Shown: positions 11,936 through 20,375, counted from the stretch's first letter. The stretch: 64,000 bases of DNA from Paraglaciecola sp. T6c (GCF_000014225.1 NC_008228.1:682001-746000); one strand, 5' to 3'. A program made the numbers and translations. Notes: a model not told the origin generated them from the letters alone.

Positions 11936-13120
11936 ATGGCAAAAGCAAAGTTTGAACGCACTAAACCGCATGTAAACGTCGGTACAATCGGCCACGTTGA
12001 CCACGGTAAAACCACTCTAACAGCAGCAATTACTACTGTACTAGCAAAAACGTACGGTGGTGCAGCATCTGCATTCGATCAAATCGATAACGCTCCTGAA
12101 GAGCGCGAGCGTGGTATCACAATTTCAACGTCTCACGTTGAATACGATACGCCTACTCGTCACTACGCACACGTTGACTGTCCTGGACACGCCGATTATG
12201 TAAAAAACATGATCACTGGTGCTGCTCAAATGGATGGCGCGATTCTAGTAGTAGCAGCGACCGATGGTCCTATGCCACAAACACGTGAGCACATCTTGTT
12301 AGGCCGTCAGGTTGGCGTACCTTTCATGGTTGTTTTCATGAACAAATGTGACATGGTTGACGACGAAGAATTGTTAGAATTGGTAGAGATGGAAGTACGT
12401 GAATTGCTTTCAGAATATGAATTCCCTGGCGACGACTTACCAGTAATCCAAGGTTCAGCGCTTAAAGCCCTAGAAGGCGAAGAGCAATGGGAAGCAAAAA
12501 TCATTGAGCTTGCAGAAGCCCTTGATAGCTACATCCCAGAGCCAGAGCGTGACATCGACAAGCCTTTCCTACTTCCAATTGAAGATGTATTCTCAATTTC
12601 AGGTCGTGGTACGGTTGTAACAGGTCGTGTTGAGCGTGGTATCGTAAACACAGGTGATGCAGTAGAAATCGTTGGTATGAAAGATACAACGACTTCAACG
12701 GTAACTGGTGTTGAAATGTTCCGTAAATTGCTTGACGAAGGTCGTGCTGGTGAGAACATCGGTGCATTGCTTCGTGGTACTAAGCGTGAAGATGTTGAGC
12801 GTGGTCAAGTACTAGCTAAGCCTGGTTCAATCAACCCACACACTCAATTCGAAGCTGAAGTATACGTACTAAGCAAAGACGAAGGTGGCCGTCATACTCC
12901 ATTCTTCAAAGGTTACCGTCCACAGTTCTACTTCCGTACAACTGACGTAACAGGTGCTGTAGAGCTTCCTGAAGGCGTAGAAATGGTAATGCCTGGTGAC
13001 AACTTGAAATTCGTAGTTGAATTGATTGCTCCTATCGCGATGGACGAAGGTTTACGCTTCGCAATCCGTGAAGGTGGCCGCACAGTAGGTGCTGGCGTTG
13101 TTGCAAAAATCATTGCTTAA
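11936..13120 (+). CDS. tuf: Elongation factor Tu
   Basis: EF-Tu brings aminoacyl-tRNA to the ribosomal A site as a GTP complex. It is 394 aa, the usual length. The GTPase motifs are [10 protein letters not shown] (about 18-27), the effector segment [18 protein letters not shown] (about 81-89) and NKCDMVDD (about 136-143). The domain 2 and 3 sequences are typical, ending [15 protein letters not shown] precedes the ATG. Gammaproteobacteria usually have a second copy elsewhere; only this one is whole here. Its last 15 codons recur 330 bp downstream. Confidence 0.98.
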   Translation: MAKAKFERTKPHVNVGTIGHVDHGKTTLTAAITTVLAKTYGGAASAFDQIDNAPEERERGITISTSHVEYDTPTRHYAHVDCPGHADYVKNMITGAAQMDGAILVVAATDGPMPQTREHILLGRQVGVPFMVVFMNKCDMVDDEELLELVEMEVRELLSEYEFPGDDLPVIQGSALKALEGEEQWEAKIIELAEALDSYIPEPERDIDKPFLLPIEDVFSISGRGTVVTGRVERGIVNTGDAVEIVGMKDTTTSTVTGVEMFRKLLDEGRAGENIGALLRGTKREDVERGQVLAKPGSINPHTQFEAEVYVLSKDEGGRHTPFFKGYRPQFYFRTTDVTGAVELPEGVEMVMPGDNLKFVVELIAPIAMDEGLRFAIREGGRTVGAGVVAKIIA

Positions 13121-13143
13121 TTACTAGCAAATTGATTTGAAAG

Positions 13144-13169
13144 AAAGGTCACTTCGGTGGCCTTTTTTT
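13144..13169 (+). terminator. Intrinsic terminator of tuf (first copy)
   Basis: AAAGGTCAC (13144-13152) and GTGGCCTTT (13157-13165) form a nine-pair stem capped by a TTCG tetraloop, ending in a run of seven T (13163-13169). It lies 23 nt after the tuf stop. The same terminator occurs again 330 bp downstream. Confidence 0.93.
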
Positions 13170-13176
13170 ATGTCTA

Positions 13177-13281
13177 TACAAAATGGGGTTTAATCCGTCC
13201 ATGGTGATGCGGCCAGCCCGATATCCGTATCGGTCGTTCAACCGGCTGGCGCAGTGCGCCAGAAAGCCTCCGGTTTCACCC
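13177..13281 (+). repeat. Structured repeat unit A
   Basis: The order is: motif I (13177-13214, beginning TACAAAATGGGGTTTAATCC); hairpin 1, CCGATA/TATCGG with a TCCG loop (13218-13233); GTTCA; then hairpin 2. In hairpin 2 an outer stem AACCGG (13240-13245)/CCGGTT (13270-13275) encloses an inner stem CTGGCGC (13246-13252)/GCGCCAG (13256-13262). The unit ends TCACCC, followed here by six T. Unit B repeats the whole order and unit C the second half, with compensatory changes in the stems. The function is unknown; it could be a structured RNA or a REP/MITE-like DNA element. Confidence 0.75.
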
Positions 13282-13315
13282 TTTTTTGTGCCTGCACGTA
13301 TTGTGTGGCTTCAAG

Positions 13316-13395
13316 CGGATTATTCCGTGACAAAATCGTCGGGAACGATTTTGAACATGCGAAGCATGGCCCGTAGGGCGTAGGGCAGGATGCCC
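13316..13395. repeat. Cluster of five short hairpins
   Basis: Consecutive inverted repeats are CGGA/TCCG (13316-13327), AAAATCGT/ACGATTTT (13332-13352), CATGC/GCATG (13356-13368), GCCC/GGGC (13369-13379) and GGGC/GCCC (13383-13395), with loops of 3-5 nt and almost no spacers. No reading frame of interest covers them. They resemble REP/BIME-type palindromic DNA, but I cannot assign them to a named family. Confidence 0.65.
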
Positions 13396-13403
13396 GGAGT
13401 AAC

Positions 13404-13450
13404 GTGGCCGCACAGTAGGTGCAGGCGTTGTTGCAAAAATCATTGCTTAA
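13404..13450 (+). pseudogene. Duplicated 3' end of tuf (15-codon remnant)
   Basis: This stretch repeats the last 15 codons and stop of tuf (13074-13120) with one difference, GCT to GCA at 13423, which is synonymous for Ala. No other part of tuf is present upstream; the preceding bases are unrelated structured DNA. It cannot be expressed as EF-Tu. A silent-only difference suggests it came from a working gene, perhaps a second tuf copy, or arose by a recent tandem duplication. The identity continues through the terminator to about 13513. Confidence 0.85.
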
Positions 13451-13473
13451 TTACTAGCAAATTGATTTGAAAG

Positions 13474-13499
13474 AAAGGTCACTTCGGTGGCCTTTTTTT
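13474..13499 (+). terminator. Second copy of the tuf terminator
   Basis: This is an exact copy of the first tuf terminator, with the AAAGGTCAC stem, TTCG loop and seven T. It follows the orphan tuf tail. It would catch read-through from the first terminator. Confidence 0.85.
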
Positions 13500-13506
13500 A
13501 TGTCTA

Positions 13507-13544
13507 TACAAAACGGGGTTGAACCCGTCCCTGGTGACGCAACT
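13507..13544 (+). repeat. Motif I copy without the hairpins
   Basis: This is a second copy of the roughly 38-bp motif I that begins units A and B: TACAAAACGGGGTTGAACCC, then a GTCCCTGGTGACGC segment. It follows directly on the duplicated tuf terminator. It is not followed by the GTTCA and double-hairpin portion, so it looks like a truncated unit. Confidence 0.65.
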
Positions 13545-13557
13545 AGATGTCACTGTG

Positions 13558-13595
13558 CACAAAGCGGGGGTAATCCTTCCTCAGTGATGGGGCCC
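13558..13595 (+). repeat. Degenerate motif I copy
   Basis: CACAAAGCGGGGGTAATCC, followed by a segment containing CAGTGATGGGGCCC, aligns with the other motif I copies at most positions. It starts 51 bp after the previous copy and lacks the double hairpin. It is the most divergent of the four copies. Confidence 0.55.
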
Positions 13596-13628
13596 GCTTT
13601 TAGAGTGATGTAGCCATATGTAGCTGTG

Positions 13629-13735
13629 TACAAAATGCGGTTTAACCCTTCTCTGGCCACGCGGCCCAGTGCACACATTCATGTGTGCCCGTTCAGTCAG
13701 GCGGCGCAATACGCCTAAATAAACTGACTTCACCC
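13629..13735 (+). repeat. Structured repeat unit B
   Basis: It has the same order as unit A in nearly the same length (107 against 105 nt): motif I (13629-13666); hairpin 1, GCACACAT/ATGTGTGC (13671-13688); GTTCA; then hairpin 2 with outer stem AGTCAG (13695-13700)/CTGACT (13724-13729) and inner pairs GGCG/CGCC; then TCACCC. The stems of A and B differ in sequence on both sides yet still pair. That is the signature of selection on structure, or of insertion of different palindromes into one frame. Confidence 0.75.
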
Positions 13736-13737
13736 AT

Positions 13738-13790
13738 GCCAGTCGTTCAACCAGCTGGTGCGGTGCACCAGAAAGACTCCGGTTTCCTCC
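13738..13790 (+). repeat. Structured repeat unit C (5' truncated)
   Basis: Only the second half of the unit is present: GTTCA, then outer stem AACCAG (13749-13754)/CCGGTT (13779-13784) with one mismatch, and inner stem CTGGTGC (13755-13761)/GCACCAG (13765-13771). Relative to unit A, the inner stem changes C to T on one arm and G to A on the other, which keeps the pair. Confidence 0.72.
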
Positions 13791-13884
13791 TTTGTTAAGT
13801 CTGACAGAAAGCCTAATGTTGCTATCCGGTACGGTAAGTCAGTCTAAGCGCTTAAGCGGAAGCACTTCACTTTCGAAGTTATAG

Positions 13885-13912
13885 GGCTGGTAAAATTACT
13901 AGCCTTTATTTG
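13885..13912 (+). terminator. Terminator-like hairpin before the chemoreceptor gene
   Basis: GGCTGGTAA (13885-13893) pairs with TTACTAGCC (13896-13904), nine pairs with one G-T and closing pairs that must open into the loop. TTTATTTG follows. It ends the repeat region; whether a transcript reaches it is unknown. Confidence 0.4.
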
Positions 13913-14006
13913 TTTGTAGTTGTGTAGAATGGTGTTATGCAATGCGTATCGCTGCCGATACAAATATTAATTCCGCCACACTCTTCAACGTCCTAAAAGA
14001 GCACCG

Positions 14007-15932
14007 ATGAAACAGTTGTCCATAAAGCAAAAAATTATTTTCACTCTGAGTATCTTCGTATTGTTAACCTCTACATTAGTAGGCGGTATCAGCATGATGA
14101 CCGCTCGCACCACGATCGAGGATCGTGTACTTGGCACAGAGTTACCCAACATTGTTAAGCGGATCGCAAGTGAAATTGACGGCAAAATAACAGCCATGCA
14201 AATTATCGCTACTCAAATTGCGACAGATCCCTTTATTCTGCAATGGAACGAGCAAGGGCAATCAGCAGAAGGTGAGAAACTCCTTGTTCAGTTATTGCGA
14301 AATACCGTGAGTCAGCACAACTTGAGTGCTGCTTCGTTTGCGGACAAACAGACGAATCGTTACTGGAATCAAGAGGGTTTTCTGCGCACTTTAAAAGACG
14401 ATACGGCTGATGGTTGGTTTTTTAAATACATCCAAAGTAAACGAGCCGATATGGTCAGCGTTTATCGAGATCCAAATACGGGTAAAACAGATTTGTTCGT
14501 AAACTATCAGCAAGCCAATGGAAGGGGGTTATCTGGTACCGCTAAGTCCTTTAAAGACGTTGTCGATTTGCTCGCAAGTTTTAAGTTAGAAGCATCGGGT
14601 TTCGTTTATTTGGTTGATGATCAAGGGCTGGTTCGACTTCATACTGAAACAGGACTGATTAATAACGCCAACCTAGATGCCTTATATGGCAATGGGAATG
14701 GGACCAGCTTACTAGAAAAAAACGACTTTAATCTAGCCACTGTAAAGATGAAAAATACCAAAATGCTCGTCGTAAGCAGTTATATACCCAGCATGAATTG
14801 GTATGTCGTGGCCCAAGTACCGTACAACGAAATATTCGCTACCTTAGACAATGCAGTATGGAATATTACGCTCTGGTCAATTCTAATTGCAGCAATAGCC
14901 TGTTTGGCCGCGTGGTTCGTCGCTACCAGCATTACGCGGCCCATCAATGAACTTGCAGGCGTCTTTAAAAAATTAGGAACAGGGAACGCGGATCTTGCTT
15001 ATCGCTTACCTGAAACGGGTCAAAAGGAATTAGCAGATGTTGCAAAGGGCTACAACGATTTCGTTAATCAATTAGATATGACGTTTAGTGACGTAATGCG
15101 AAATAGTATAGCGCTTAAAGATGTCGCGCGTTCATTACAAAATATCGCCGGCCAAACCTTAGAAAGTGCGCAACAAAGCGATGAGCACACTCAAGATATA
15201 TCGATGAATCTAAGTCAGGTGAGCAGTGCAGTAAGTGAAGTGGCAAAAAGTGCTGAATCTGCAACGGTGGTGGCGGTGCAAATCAATTCTGAAGGAGATC
15301 AAATATCTCAGGTTATCACTAACACCCAGCAAGATATTAATGGATTAGTGACTAAGATAAACGATGTGGCCGAGGTCATTCGTTCACTGAGCAATAACAC
15401 GGACACCATTGCTAAAGTACTGGAGAATATTCAAGCTATTTCCGATCAAACGAATCTACTCGCGTTGAATGCCGCTATTGAGGCGGCGCGAGCGGGAGAG
15501 CAAGGTAGAGGCTTTGCTGTGGTAGCAGATGAAGTTCGCACGTTAGCGAAACGAACGGCAGACTCTACTCATGAAGTGCAAGCGATTATGCAAGAGCTCA
15601 AGGTGACCTCGGCATCAGCAACTAAAGAAATCACCTCGATAATTGAGCAATCTCAAGTTACTGCTAGCTCCATAGGAACCGCCCATCAGGTTCTAGAGGC
15701 AAATAGTTCACATTTTAATGACATAACTCAAGCCAATCGGTCTGTAGCTGCGGCGACAGAAGAGCAGTCCGTTAGTATCGAGTTGATAAATCGTAATATG
15801 CAAGACATCAGAAAGCGCTCTGGGGAGAATATGCAAAAGATTGCTCAGATGGCAGATGAGTCAGGTGGACTAAATGCATTGGCACAACAGTTGGACGCGT
15901 TAACGCATCAGTTCAGCAAAGGTAAACGCTAG
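14007..15932 (+). CDS. Methyl-accepting chemotaxis protein
   Basis: This is a membrane chemoreceptor that controls CheA through CheW. In the 641 aa product, a first membrane segment lies near residues 9-31 and a periplasmic sensor domain of the double Cache type follows ([18 protein letters not shown] is Cache-like). A second membrane segment lies near residues 288-310, followed by a HAMP linker beginning [16 protein letters not shown] and a long coiled-coil signalling domain. The hairpin tip with [16 protein letters not shown] and [16 protein letters not shown] lies at about residues 480-515. There is no C-terminal CheR-tethering pentapeptide. The ligand cannot be told from sequence. No other chemotaxis genes are nearby. 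Confidence 0.95.
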   Translation: MKQLSIKQKIIFTLSIFVLLTSTLVGGISMMTARTTIEDRVLGTELPNIVKRIASEIDGKITAMQIIATQIATDPFILQWNEQGQSAEGEKLLVQLLRNTVSQHNLSAASFADKQTNRYWNQEGFLRTLKDDTADGWFFKYIQSKRADMVSVYRDPNTGKTDLFVNYQQANGRGLSGTAKSFKDVVDLLASFKLEASGFVYLVDDQGLVRLHTETGLINNANLDALYGNGNGTSLLEKNDFNLATVKMKNTKMLVVSSYIPSMNWYVVAQVPYNEIFATLDNAVWNITLWSILIAAIACLAAWFVATSITRPINELAGVFKKLGTGNADLAYRLPETGQKELADVAKGYNDFVNQLDMTFSDVMRNSIALKDVARSLQNIAGQTLESAQQSDEHTQDISMNLSQVSSAVSEVAKSAESATVVAVQINSEGDQISQVITNTQQDINGLVTKINDVAEVIRSLSNNTDTIAKVLENIQAISDQTNLLALNAAIEAARAGEQGRGFAVVADEVRTLAKRTADSTHEVQAIMQELKVTSASATKEITSIIEQSQVTASSIGTAHQVLEANSSHFNDITQANRSVAAATEEQSVSIELINRNMQDIRKRSGENMQKIAQMADESGGLNALAQQLDALTHQFSKGKR

Positions 15933-15953
15933 TTAAGCTAGCTGGTGTCTCAG

Positions 15954-16583
15954 TTATTCTTTGGGCTCTAGGTGACGTGCTCTGAGCTTTGTGTTCTCAA
16001 ACAAAGAGGCTTTTTTCAATAAGCTTGTAACCTGAATAGCCTCTATTGAAACCACGATAGAGGCTACTTCTGTAAACCTCGAAGACGTAATACAAAGGTC
16101 ATATTCACGCGTTAAATCGTCTATAACGCCCTGTAAGGCGTAATCGTATTCAATGGCAATATGAGCTGTTGCTACACGTGTTTTGGTGGTCAACAGCGAC
16201 AGAGCTTGTTTAACACCGCCGCCATAAGCTTTCACTAAGCCTCCTGTACCCAACTTCGTTCCACCAGAGTAACGGATCACCACTGCGGTTATCTCACCTA
16301 TATGGCTGCCCTGCAATTGAGCGAGTATCGGCTTACCAGCGGTGCCGCTTGGTTCACCATCATCACTAAAACCTAGCTGCATCGAGTCCGCGGGTGGGCC
16401 AGCCACAAAGCCCCAACAATGGTGCCCAGCTTGTGGGTGCGCGTTTTTTATTCGTTGGATAAACGCTTTGGCTTCTGCAGCGCTAGGTGTATGGGAGAGT
16501 AGGGTGATAAACCGGCTACGTTTTATTTCTTCTTCAAAGGTGACTGGTGCGCTGGGGATCAAATAAGGAGATGTTATTGCCAT
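15954..16583 (-). CDS. yigZ: YigZ/IMPACT family protein
   Basis: The 209 aa product belongs to the YigZ/IMPACT (UPF0029) family, about the size of E. coli YigZ (204 aa). The N-terminal domain has the family core H-C-W-G-F-V-A-G and SDDGEPSGTAGKPIL, then IRYSGGTKLGTGGLVKAYG. A smaller C-terminal domain of the kind seen in IMPACT proteins follows. The eukaryotic relative regulates the Gcn2 kinase; the bacterial role is not settled. The start MAITSPYLIPS fits the family. The gene is convergent with the chemoreceptor gene and lies downstream of ppc, separated from it by a strong terminator. Confidence 0.9.
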   Translation of the reverse strand: MAITSPYLIPSAPVTFEEEIKRSRFITLLSHTPSAAEAKAFIQRIKNAHPQAGHHCWGFVAGPPADSMQLGFSDDGEPSGTAGKPILAQLQGSHIGEITAVVIRYSGGTKLGTGGLVKAYGGGVKQALSLLTTKTRVATAHIAIEYDYALQGVIDDLTREYDLCITSSRFTEVASIVVSIEAIQVTSLLKKASLFENTKLRARHLEPKE

Positions 16584-16639
16584 AAGCTCAATCTGTGGGG
16601 CGTGTAAAGTGGAATGATAGGAATTATACGTAAAATGAA

Positions 16640-16675
16640 AAAAACTGTCTCAAGTGATTACCTGAGACAGTTTTT
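16640..16675 (-). terminator. Intrinsic terminator of ppc
   Basis: AAAAACTGTCTCA (16640-16652) pairs perfectly over 13 bp with TGAGACAGTTTTT (16663-16675). Read on the minus strand it ends in a T run, so it terminates ppc transcription before yigZ. It is symmetrical enough to work in both directions. Confidence 0.88.
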
Positions 16676-16755
16676 ATTGCATCAAACCAACGATTTAAGA
16701 AGGTGTTGCGTGTTCGTCCTTAAGCGCTACTTCGCAGAGTGCTACCCTGAAGACG

Positions 16756-16815
16756 CTACCCGGTAGAGTACTACCCGGTAGAGTACTACCCGGTAGAGTA
16801 CTACCCGGTAGAGTA
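16756..16815. repeat. Four perfect 15-bp tandem repeats abutting the ppc stop
   Basis: The unit CTACCCGGTAGAGTA occurs four times with no change (16756-16770, 16771-16785, 16786-16800, 16801-16815), with degenerate part-copies on the left side. Each unit contains an interrupted palindrome CTACC-C-GGTAG. The last unit touches the ppc stop codon (16816-16818), and the final ppc codons (ACG GGG TAG on the minus strand) resemble the unit. The array therefore probably grew by slippage from the gene end. Confidence 0.95.
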
Positions 16816-19434
16816 CTACCCCGTATTCCTCATACCTACTGCAATACCGGCGATGGTCACCATCATGGCGCGCTCTAACGTTGGGTCCGCTTCTTCACCT
16901 TTTGCACGAATACGCTCTAGCAATTCAATTTGTAAAAAATGCAATGGTTGTAAGTAACCTGCACGGATGTTCATAGATTCATTACCTTTCGGGTCTGACT
17001 CCATGACTTCTTTTTGTTGAAGCACATCGAGTAACAAGCTCATACTCATATTGAGTTCATCACGCAAGGCATCACCTAAATGCCGCAGTTCTTCAGGGAC
17101 CAAACGCTTGTCATATTCAGCGCTAATACGTGGGTCGGCTTTACCGAACACCATATCTAGCATGGAGAAGCGCGAGTGAAAGAACGGCCAGTTTTGAAGC
17201 ATATCGTCGATCAGTGGGCGATGACCTGCGTCAATAGCGGTTTGAACCGCTTTCATTGCACCTAACCACGACGGTAAAACCAAACGTGTTTGCGCCCATG
17301 CGAATATCCAAGGTATAGCACGTAGGCTTTCGATCCCGCCGCTAGGTTTACGCTTGGCTGGGCGGCTACCCAATGGCAATTTGCCTAGTTCTTGTTCCGG
17401 CGTGGCGACTCTGAAATAAGGCACGAAATTCTCATCGTGACGTACTGTATTGCGGTAGTTGTCGCGTGCGTTTGCAGCCACTTCGGTGATTAAATCACGC
17501 CATTCTTGTTTCGGCGCTGGCGGCGGCGAAATTAGGGCTTCTAATATCGCGCTGGCGTACAAAGCTAAACTGCGCTGAGCAAGTTGCGGCATGCCAAATT
17601 TATAACGAATGGTTTCACCTTGCTCGGTAACACGGAAACCGCCAGATAAAGAGCCTGGAGGCTGGGACAGGATCGCTGCATGAGCGGGTAAACCACCACG
17701 CCCAATTGTACCGCCGCGACCATGAAACAGCGTTAATTCAACGCCGTACTTTTCAGCAATCCCAACAAGGGCTTCTTGCGACTCGTACTGAGCCCAACCT
17801 GCAGCCATAGCGCCAGCGTCTTTCGCTGAGTCAGAATAACCTATCATTACGTACTGATGACCTTGAATGTAACCACGATACCAGTCGATGTTCATTAAGG
17901 CATCAATAACAGTGGCAGCAGCATTCAGATCGTCAAGCGTTTCGAATAATGGGGCAACAGGCATAGGCCATGTCACGCCGAATTCGCGCAACAATAGGTG
18001 CACGCTAAGCACGTCTGAAGGTAAACTCGCCATTGATATAATGTAAATACCGAAGCCTTCTTCACTGTGCTGTGCGACCACTTTACAAGTATCAATCACT
18101 TCTTGAACGTCGGCAGAGGGCTGCCATTTGGCTGGAAATAAAGGTCGCTTCGAGCTCAATTCTTTTAACAAGAATGCTTGCTTGTCTTCTTCGCTCCAAT
18201 TGCCGTAGTCGCCCATGCCCAAGTGGCGGGTAAGCTCACTGAATACGTCTGCGTGACGCTCAGAATCTTGGCGAATATCCAACTTAAGTAGATGCACTCC
18301 AAAACAATGTACTCGGCGAATGGTGTCTAACAAGCGCCCATCGGCAATGACGCTCATGCCGCAAGCTTGCAACGAGTTGTAACATAGCATTAGCGGAGTC
18401 AGCAGCTCATCCTTGCTGGCAATCCATTTACTGTCGTCTACTGACGCACCGCTTAGAAATTCAGCAATACCATTTTTGGTATTGGTTAGCGTGTCCAGCA
18501 AAGGACGTAATAGTGCACGATACGGTTCAAGTTCATCGCCTACCATTGAACGAATTGTGTCGTCACAATCACTCATCGACAGCTCTACTTGTAACATATC
18601 CACGTCTTGAGCGAACAGTTTCGCTGCGCGTTTACGGGCGAGTAACAGAACTTGCTGAGTCACCTTCGATGTTACGAATGGGTTACCGTCTCGGTCACCG
18701 CCCATCCACGAGCTTAATTTCACTGGGGCTGCATCTAGGGGGAGCGCAAGATTGTATTTCGCTTCAAATTTTGCGCTTAGCTCACGTACGAAATCGGGTA
18801 CTGCTTCCCACAACGAGTTTTCGATAACCGAAAAACCCCAACGAGCTTCATCTACAGGGGTAGGGCGTACGGTGCGAATTTCTTCTGTGTGCCATGCTTG
18901 TGCCACCAAATCCGCTATTCTGGTGCGAATTTTATCTCGTTCAATGTCAGATAAGCTCGTTTGATGTATTTGACGCAAACATTGTGCTAATTCGCTGTGT
19001 TTGTGGATCAATGTGCGACGAGTGACCTCAGTAGGATGTGCCGTTAATACCAATTCAATACTGAGTTGGTTTACCGCTTTTTCGAAGGTCTCTGCAGATA
19101 CGTTATCTTTGTCCAAATGATTGAACAATTCTTGAATAGAGTCTTGATCATGGTTGGCGCTGTTAAATTCTTGCTCGGCGATATTCGCTAAATTTAGAAA
19201 TTGAGAAAATGCACGACCTACGACTAACAGCTGCTCATCTTCGAGCTCACTAAATAGTGCTTTAAGTTTGTCAGAACATTCACTGTCGCCTTTATATGAT
19301 TCGCGACCATCTAGTCTGATGGTTTCTATTCGTTGCAGCCACTCATCCCCCAATTGGGCTCGGATCATGTCACCTAACGTTGAACCTAGATTACGTACGG
19401 TTTCTTTGAGTTGTGAGTCTAGAATTTTTGGCAC
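16816..19434 (-). CDS. ppc: Phosphoenolpyruvate carboxylase
   Basis: This enzyme makes oxaloacetate from phosphoenolpyruvate and bicarbonate to refill the TCA cycle. It is 872 aa (883 in E. coli). Catalytic segments are intact: LTAHPTEVTRRTL with the active His at residue 133, the phosphoenolpyruvate/bicarbonate loop FHGRGGTIGRGG near residue 570, GYSDSAKDAG, and the invariant C-terminal MRNTG needed for activity and aspartate inhibition. The gene stands alone, with a tandem-repeat array and terminator behind it. The start MPKILDSQLKETVRNLG matches the family. Confidence 0.97.
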   Translation of the reverse strand: MPKILDSQLKETVRNLGSTLGDMIRAQLGDEWLQRIETIRLDGRESYKGDSECSDKLKALFSELEDEQLLVVGRAFSQFLNLANIAEQEFNSANHDQDSIQELFNHLDKDNVSAETFEKAVNQLSIELVLTAHPTEVTRRTLIHKHSELAQCLRQIHQTSLSDIERDKIRTRIADLVAQAWHTEEIRTVRPTPVDEARWGFSVIENSLWEAVPDFVRELSAKFEAKYNLALPLDAAPVKLSSWMGGDRDGNPFVTSKVTQQVLLLARKRAAKLFAQDVDMLQVELSMSDCDDTIRSMVGDELEPYRALLRPLLDTLTNTKNGIAEFLSGASVDDSKWIASKDELLTPLMLCYNSLQACGMSVIADGRLLDTIRRVHCFGVHLLKLDIRQDSERHADVFSELTRHLGMGDYGNWSEEDKQAFLLKELSSKRPLFPAKWQPSADVQEVIDTCKVVAQHSEEGFGIYIISMASLPSDVLSVHLLLREFGVTWPMPVAPLFETLDDLNAAATVIDALMNIDWYRGYIQGHQYVMIGYSDSAKDAGAMAAGWAQYESQEALVGIAEKYGVELTLFHGRGGTIGRGGLPAHAAILSQPPGSLSGGFRVTEQGETIRYKFGMPQLAQRSLALYASAILEALISPPPAPKQEWRDLITEVAANARDNYRNTVRHDENFVPYFRVATPEQELGKLPLGSRPAKRKPSGGIESLRAIPWIFAWAQTRLVLPSWLGAMKAVQTAIDAGHRPLIDDMLQNWPFFHSRFSMLDMVFGKADPRISAEYDKRLVPEELRHLGDALRDELNMSMSLLLDVLQQKEVMESDPKGNESMNIRAGYLQPLHFLQIELLERIRAKGEEADPTLERAMMVTIAGIAVGMRNTG

Positions 19435-19737
19435 TGGTGCCTCCGCTGGAATAATAGAAGATTAAAGAATAATGCTAAAAACAGCCCGTTACCATACTGT
19501 TAAAATGGTGAATTGTCTAAAAACCAACTGTGGTTACTTAGCAACAAGATGCATACTTTTACCCTAAAGTTCGTAGCAGCGATAGATGTATTTAAATCTG
19601 AAAGCTTTCAACATTGGTTACTGATTAAGCGAAGGTGGACGCTTTTTTAAATCATCGAGCGCTTTGTGATACCCTATCGGCCATTTTTTATAAAGTGGCG
19701 TGATTTTACGCCCTTGTTCTAATTTCTAGGAGTGATT
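19435..19737. other. Divergent intergenic region between ppc and fklB
   Basis: This 303-bp gap lies between two divergently transcribed genes, so it must hold both promoters. I see no strong palindrome, repeat or RNA gene, and no clear -35/-10 pair that I would report. Confidence 0.5.
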
Positions 19738-20358
19738 GTGTCAGATAAATTTTCAACTATTGAGCTACAAGCAAGCTACGGTATCGGTCTTCAAATGGGT
19801 GAGCAATTGCGCGCTAACCCTTTCGACGGATTAGACATCTCTGCCGTGCAAGAAGGCCTAGCTGACGCGTTTAACTTGCAACCCGCGCAAGTGACTAACG
19901 ACGCGCTGCGTGAAGCATTCAATCAAATCCACGAGCGTATGCAAGCTGCTAAAAATGCTCAGTTTGCTGAAGCGCAAGAAGCAGGTGAAGCGTTCTTGTC
20001 AGACAATGCTAAGCGTGATGAAGTAACGGTAACTGAAAGCGGATTACAGTATGAAGTAGTGAATGCGGGTGACGGTGAAACACCTACTGCTGCATCTACC
20101 GTGCGTGTTCATTACCACGGTACCTTGCTAGATGGCACTGTGTTTGACAGCTCTTACGATCGTGGACAACCGGCTGAATTCCCTGTTGGCGGTGTGATCA
20201 AAGGGTGGACTGAAGCTCTTCAGCTTATGCAAGTTGGTGCTAAGTTACGTTTATTTGTTCCACACGATCTTGCTTATGGCGAGCAAGGCGCTGGCGGTGC
20301 AATCGCACCATTTAGCACACTTGTGTTTGATGTTGAGCTACTTGATATCATTGCGTAA
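19738..20358 (+). CDS. fklB: FKBP-type peptidyl-prolyl cis-trans isomerase (FklB type)
   Basis: This enzyme speeds cis-trans isomerisation of proline peptide bonds and acts as a dimeric folding catalyst. The reading frame opens with two GTG codons. The second (19738) is preferred because AGGAG (19728-19732) stands five bases before it, giving 206 aa, the same length as E. coli FklB. The N-terminal dimerisation region carries the family's ASYGIGLQMGEQL. The FKBP domain (about 110-206) has VRVHYHGTLLDGTVFDSSYDR, EFPVGGVIKGW and LAYGEQGAGGAIAPFSTLVF. No signal peptide is visible, so it is probably cytoplasmic. A terminator follows. Confidence 0.92.
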   Translation: MSDKFSTIELQASYGIGLQMGEQLRANPFDGLDISAVQEGLADAFNLQPAQVTNDALREAFNQIHERMQAAKNAQFAEAQEAGEAFLSDNAKRDEVTVTESGLQYEVVNAGDGETPTAASTVRVHYHGTLLDGTVFDSSYDRGQPAEFPVGGVIKGWTEALQLMQVGAKLRLFVPHDLAYGEQGAGGAIAPFSTLVFDVELLDIIA

Positions 20359-20375
20359 CACGCATTTTATGCTTT

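Larger units (their letters stand above)
13404..13540 (+). repeat. Second copy of a 330-bp-spaced direct repeat (tuf end, terminator, motif I)
   Basis: Bases 13074-13183 and 13404-13513 are the same over 110 bp except for one position. Similarity then continues at a lower level to 13210 and 13540. The repeated block holds the tuf tail, the TTCG-loop terminator and the start of the downstream repeat motif. The period of 330 bp contains repeat unit A and a hairpin cluster. Confidence 0.9.

Noticed and set aside
13240-13281. Integron attC site (GTTCAAC resembles the RYYYAAC core)
   Set aside because: The partner GTTRRRY core is missing, the other copies lose the AAC, and there is no integrase or cassette gene.
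13183-13383. 66-codon open frame in the region downstream of tuf
   Set aside because: It runs through the structured repeat unit A and the hairpin cluster, has no ribosome site, and its product resembles no protein. The repeats explain the sequence.
13177-13790. tRNA or tRNA-like genes in the repeat region (GTTCA recalls a T loop)
   Set aside because: No acceptor stem, anticodon arm or CCA end can be drawn. The hairpins are arranged differently from a cloverleaf.
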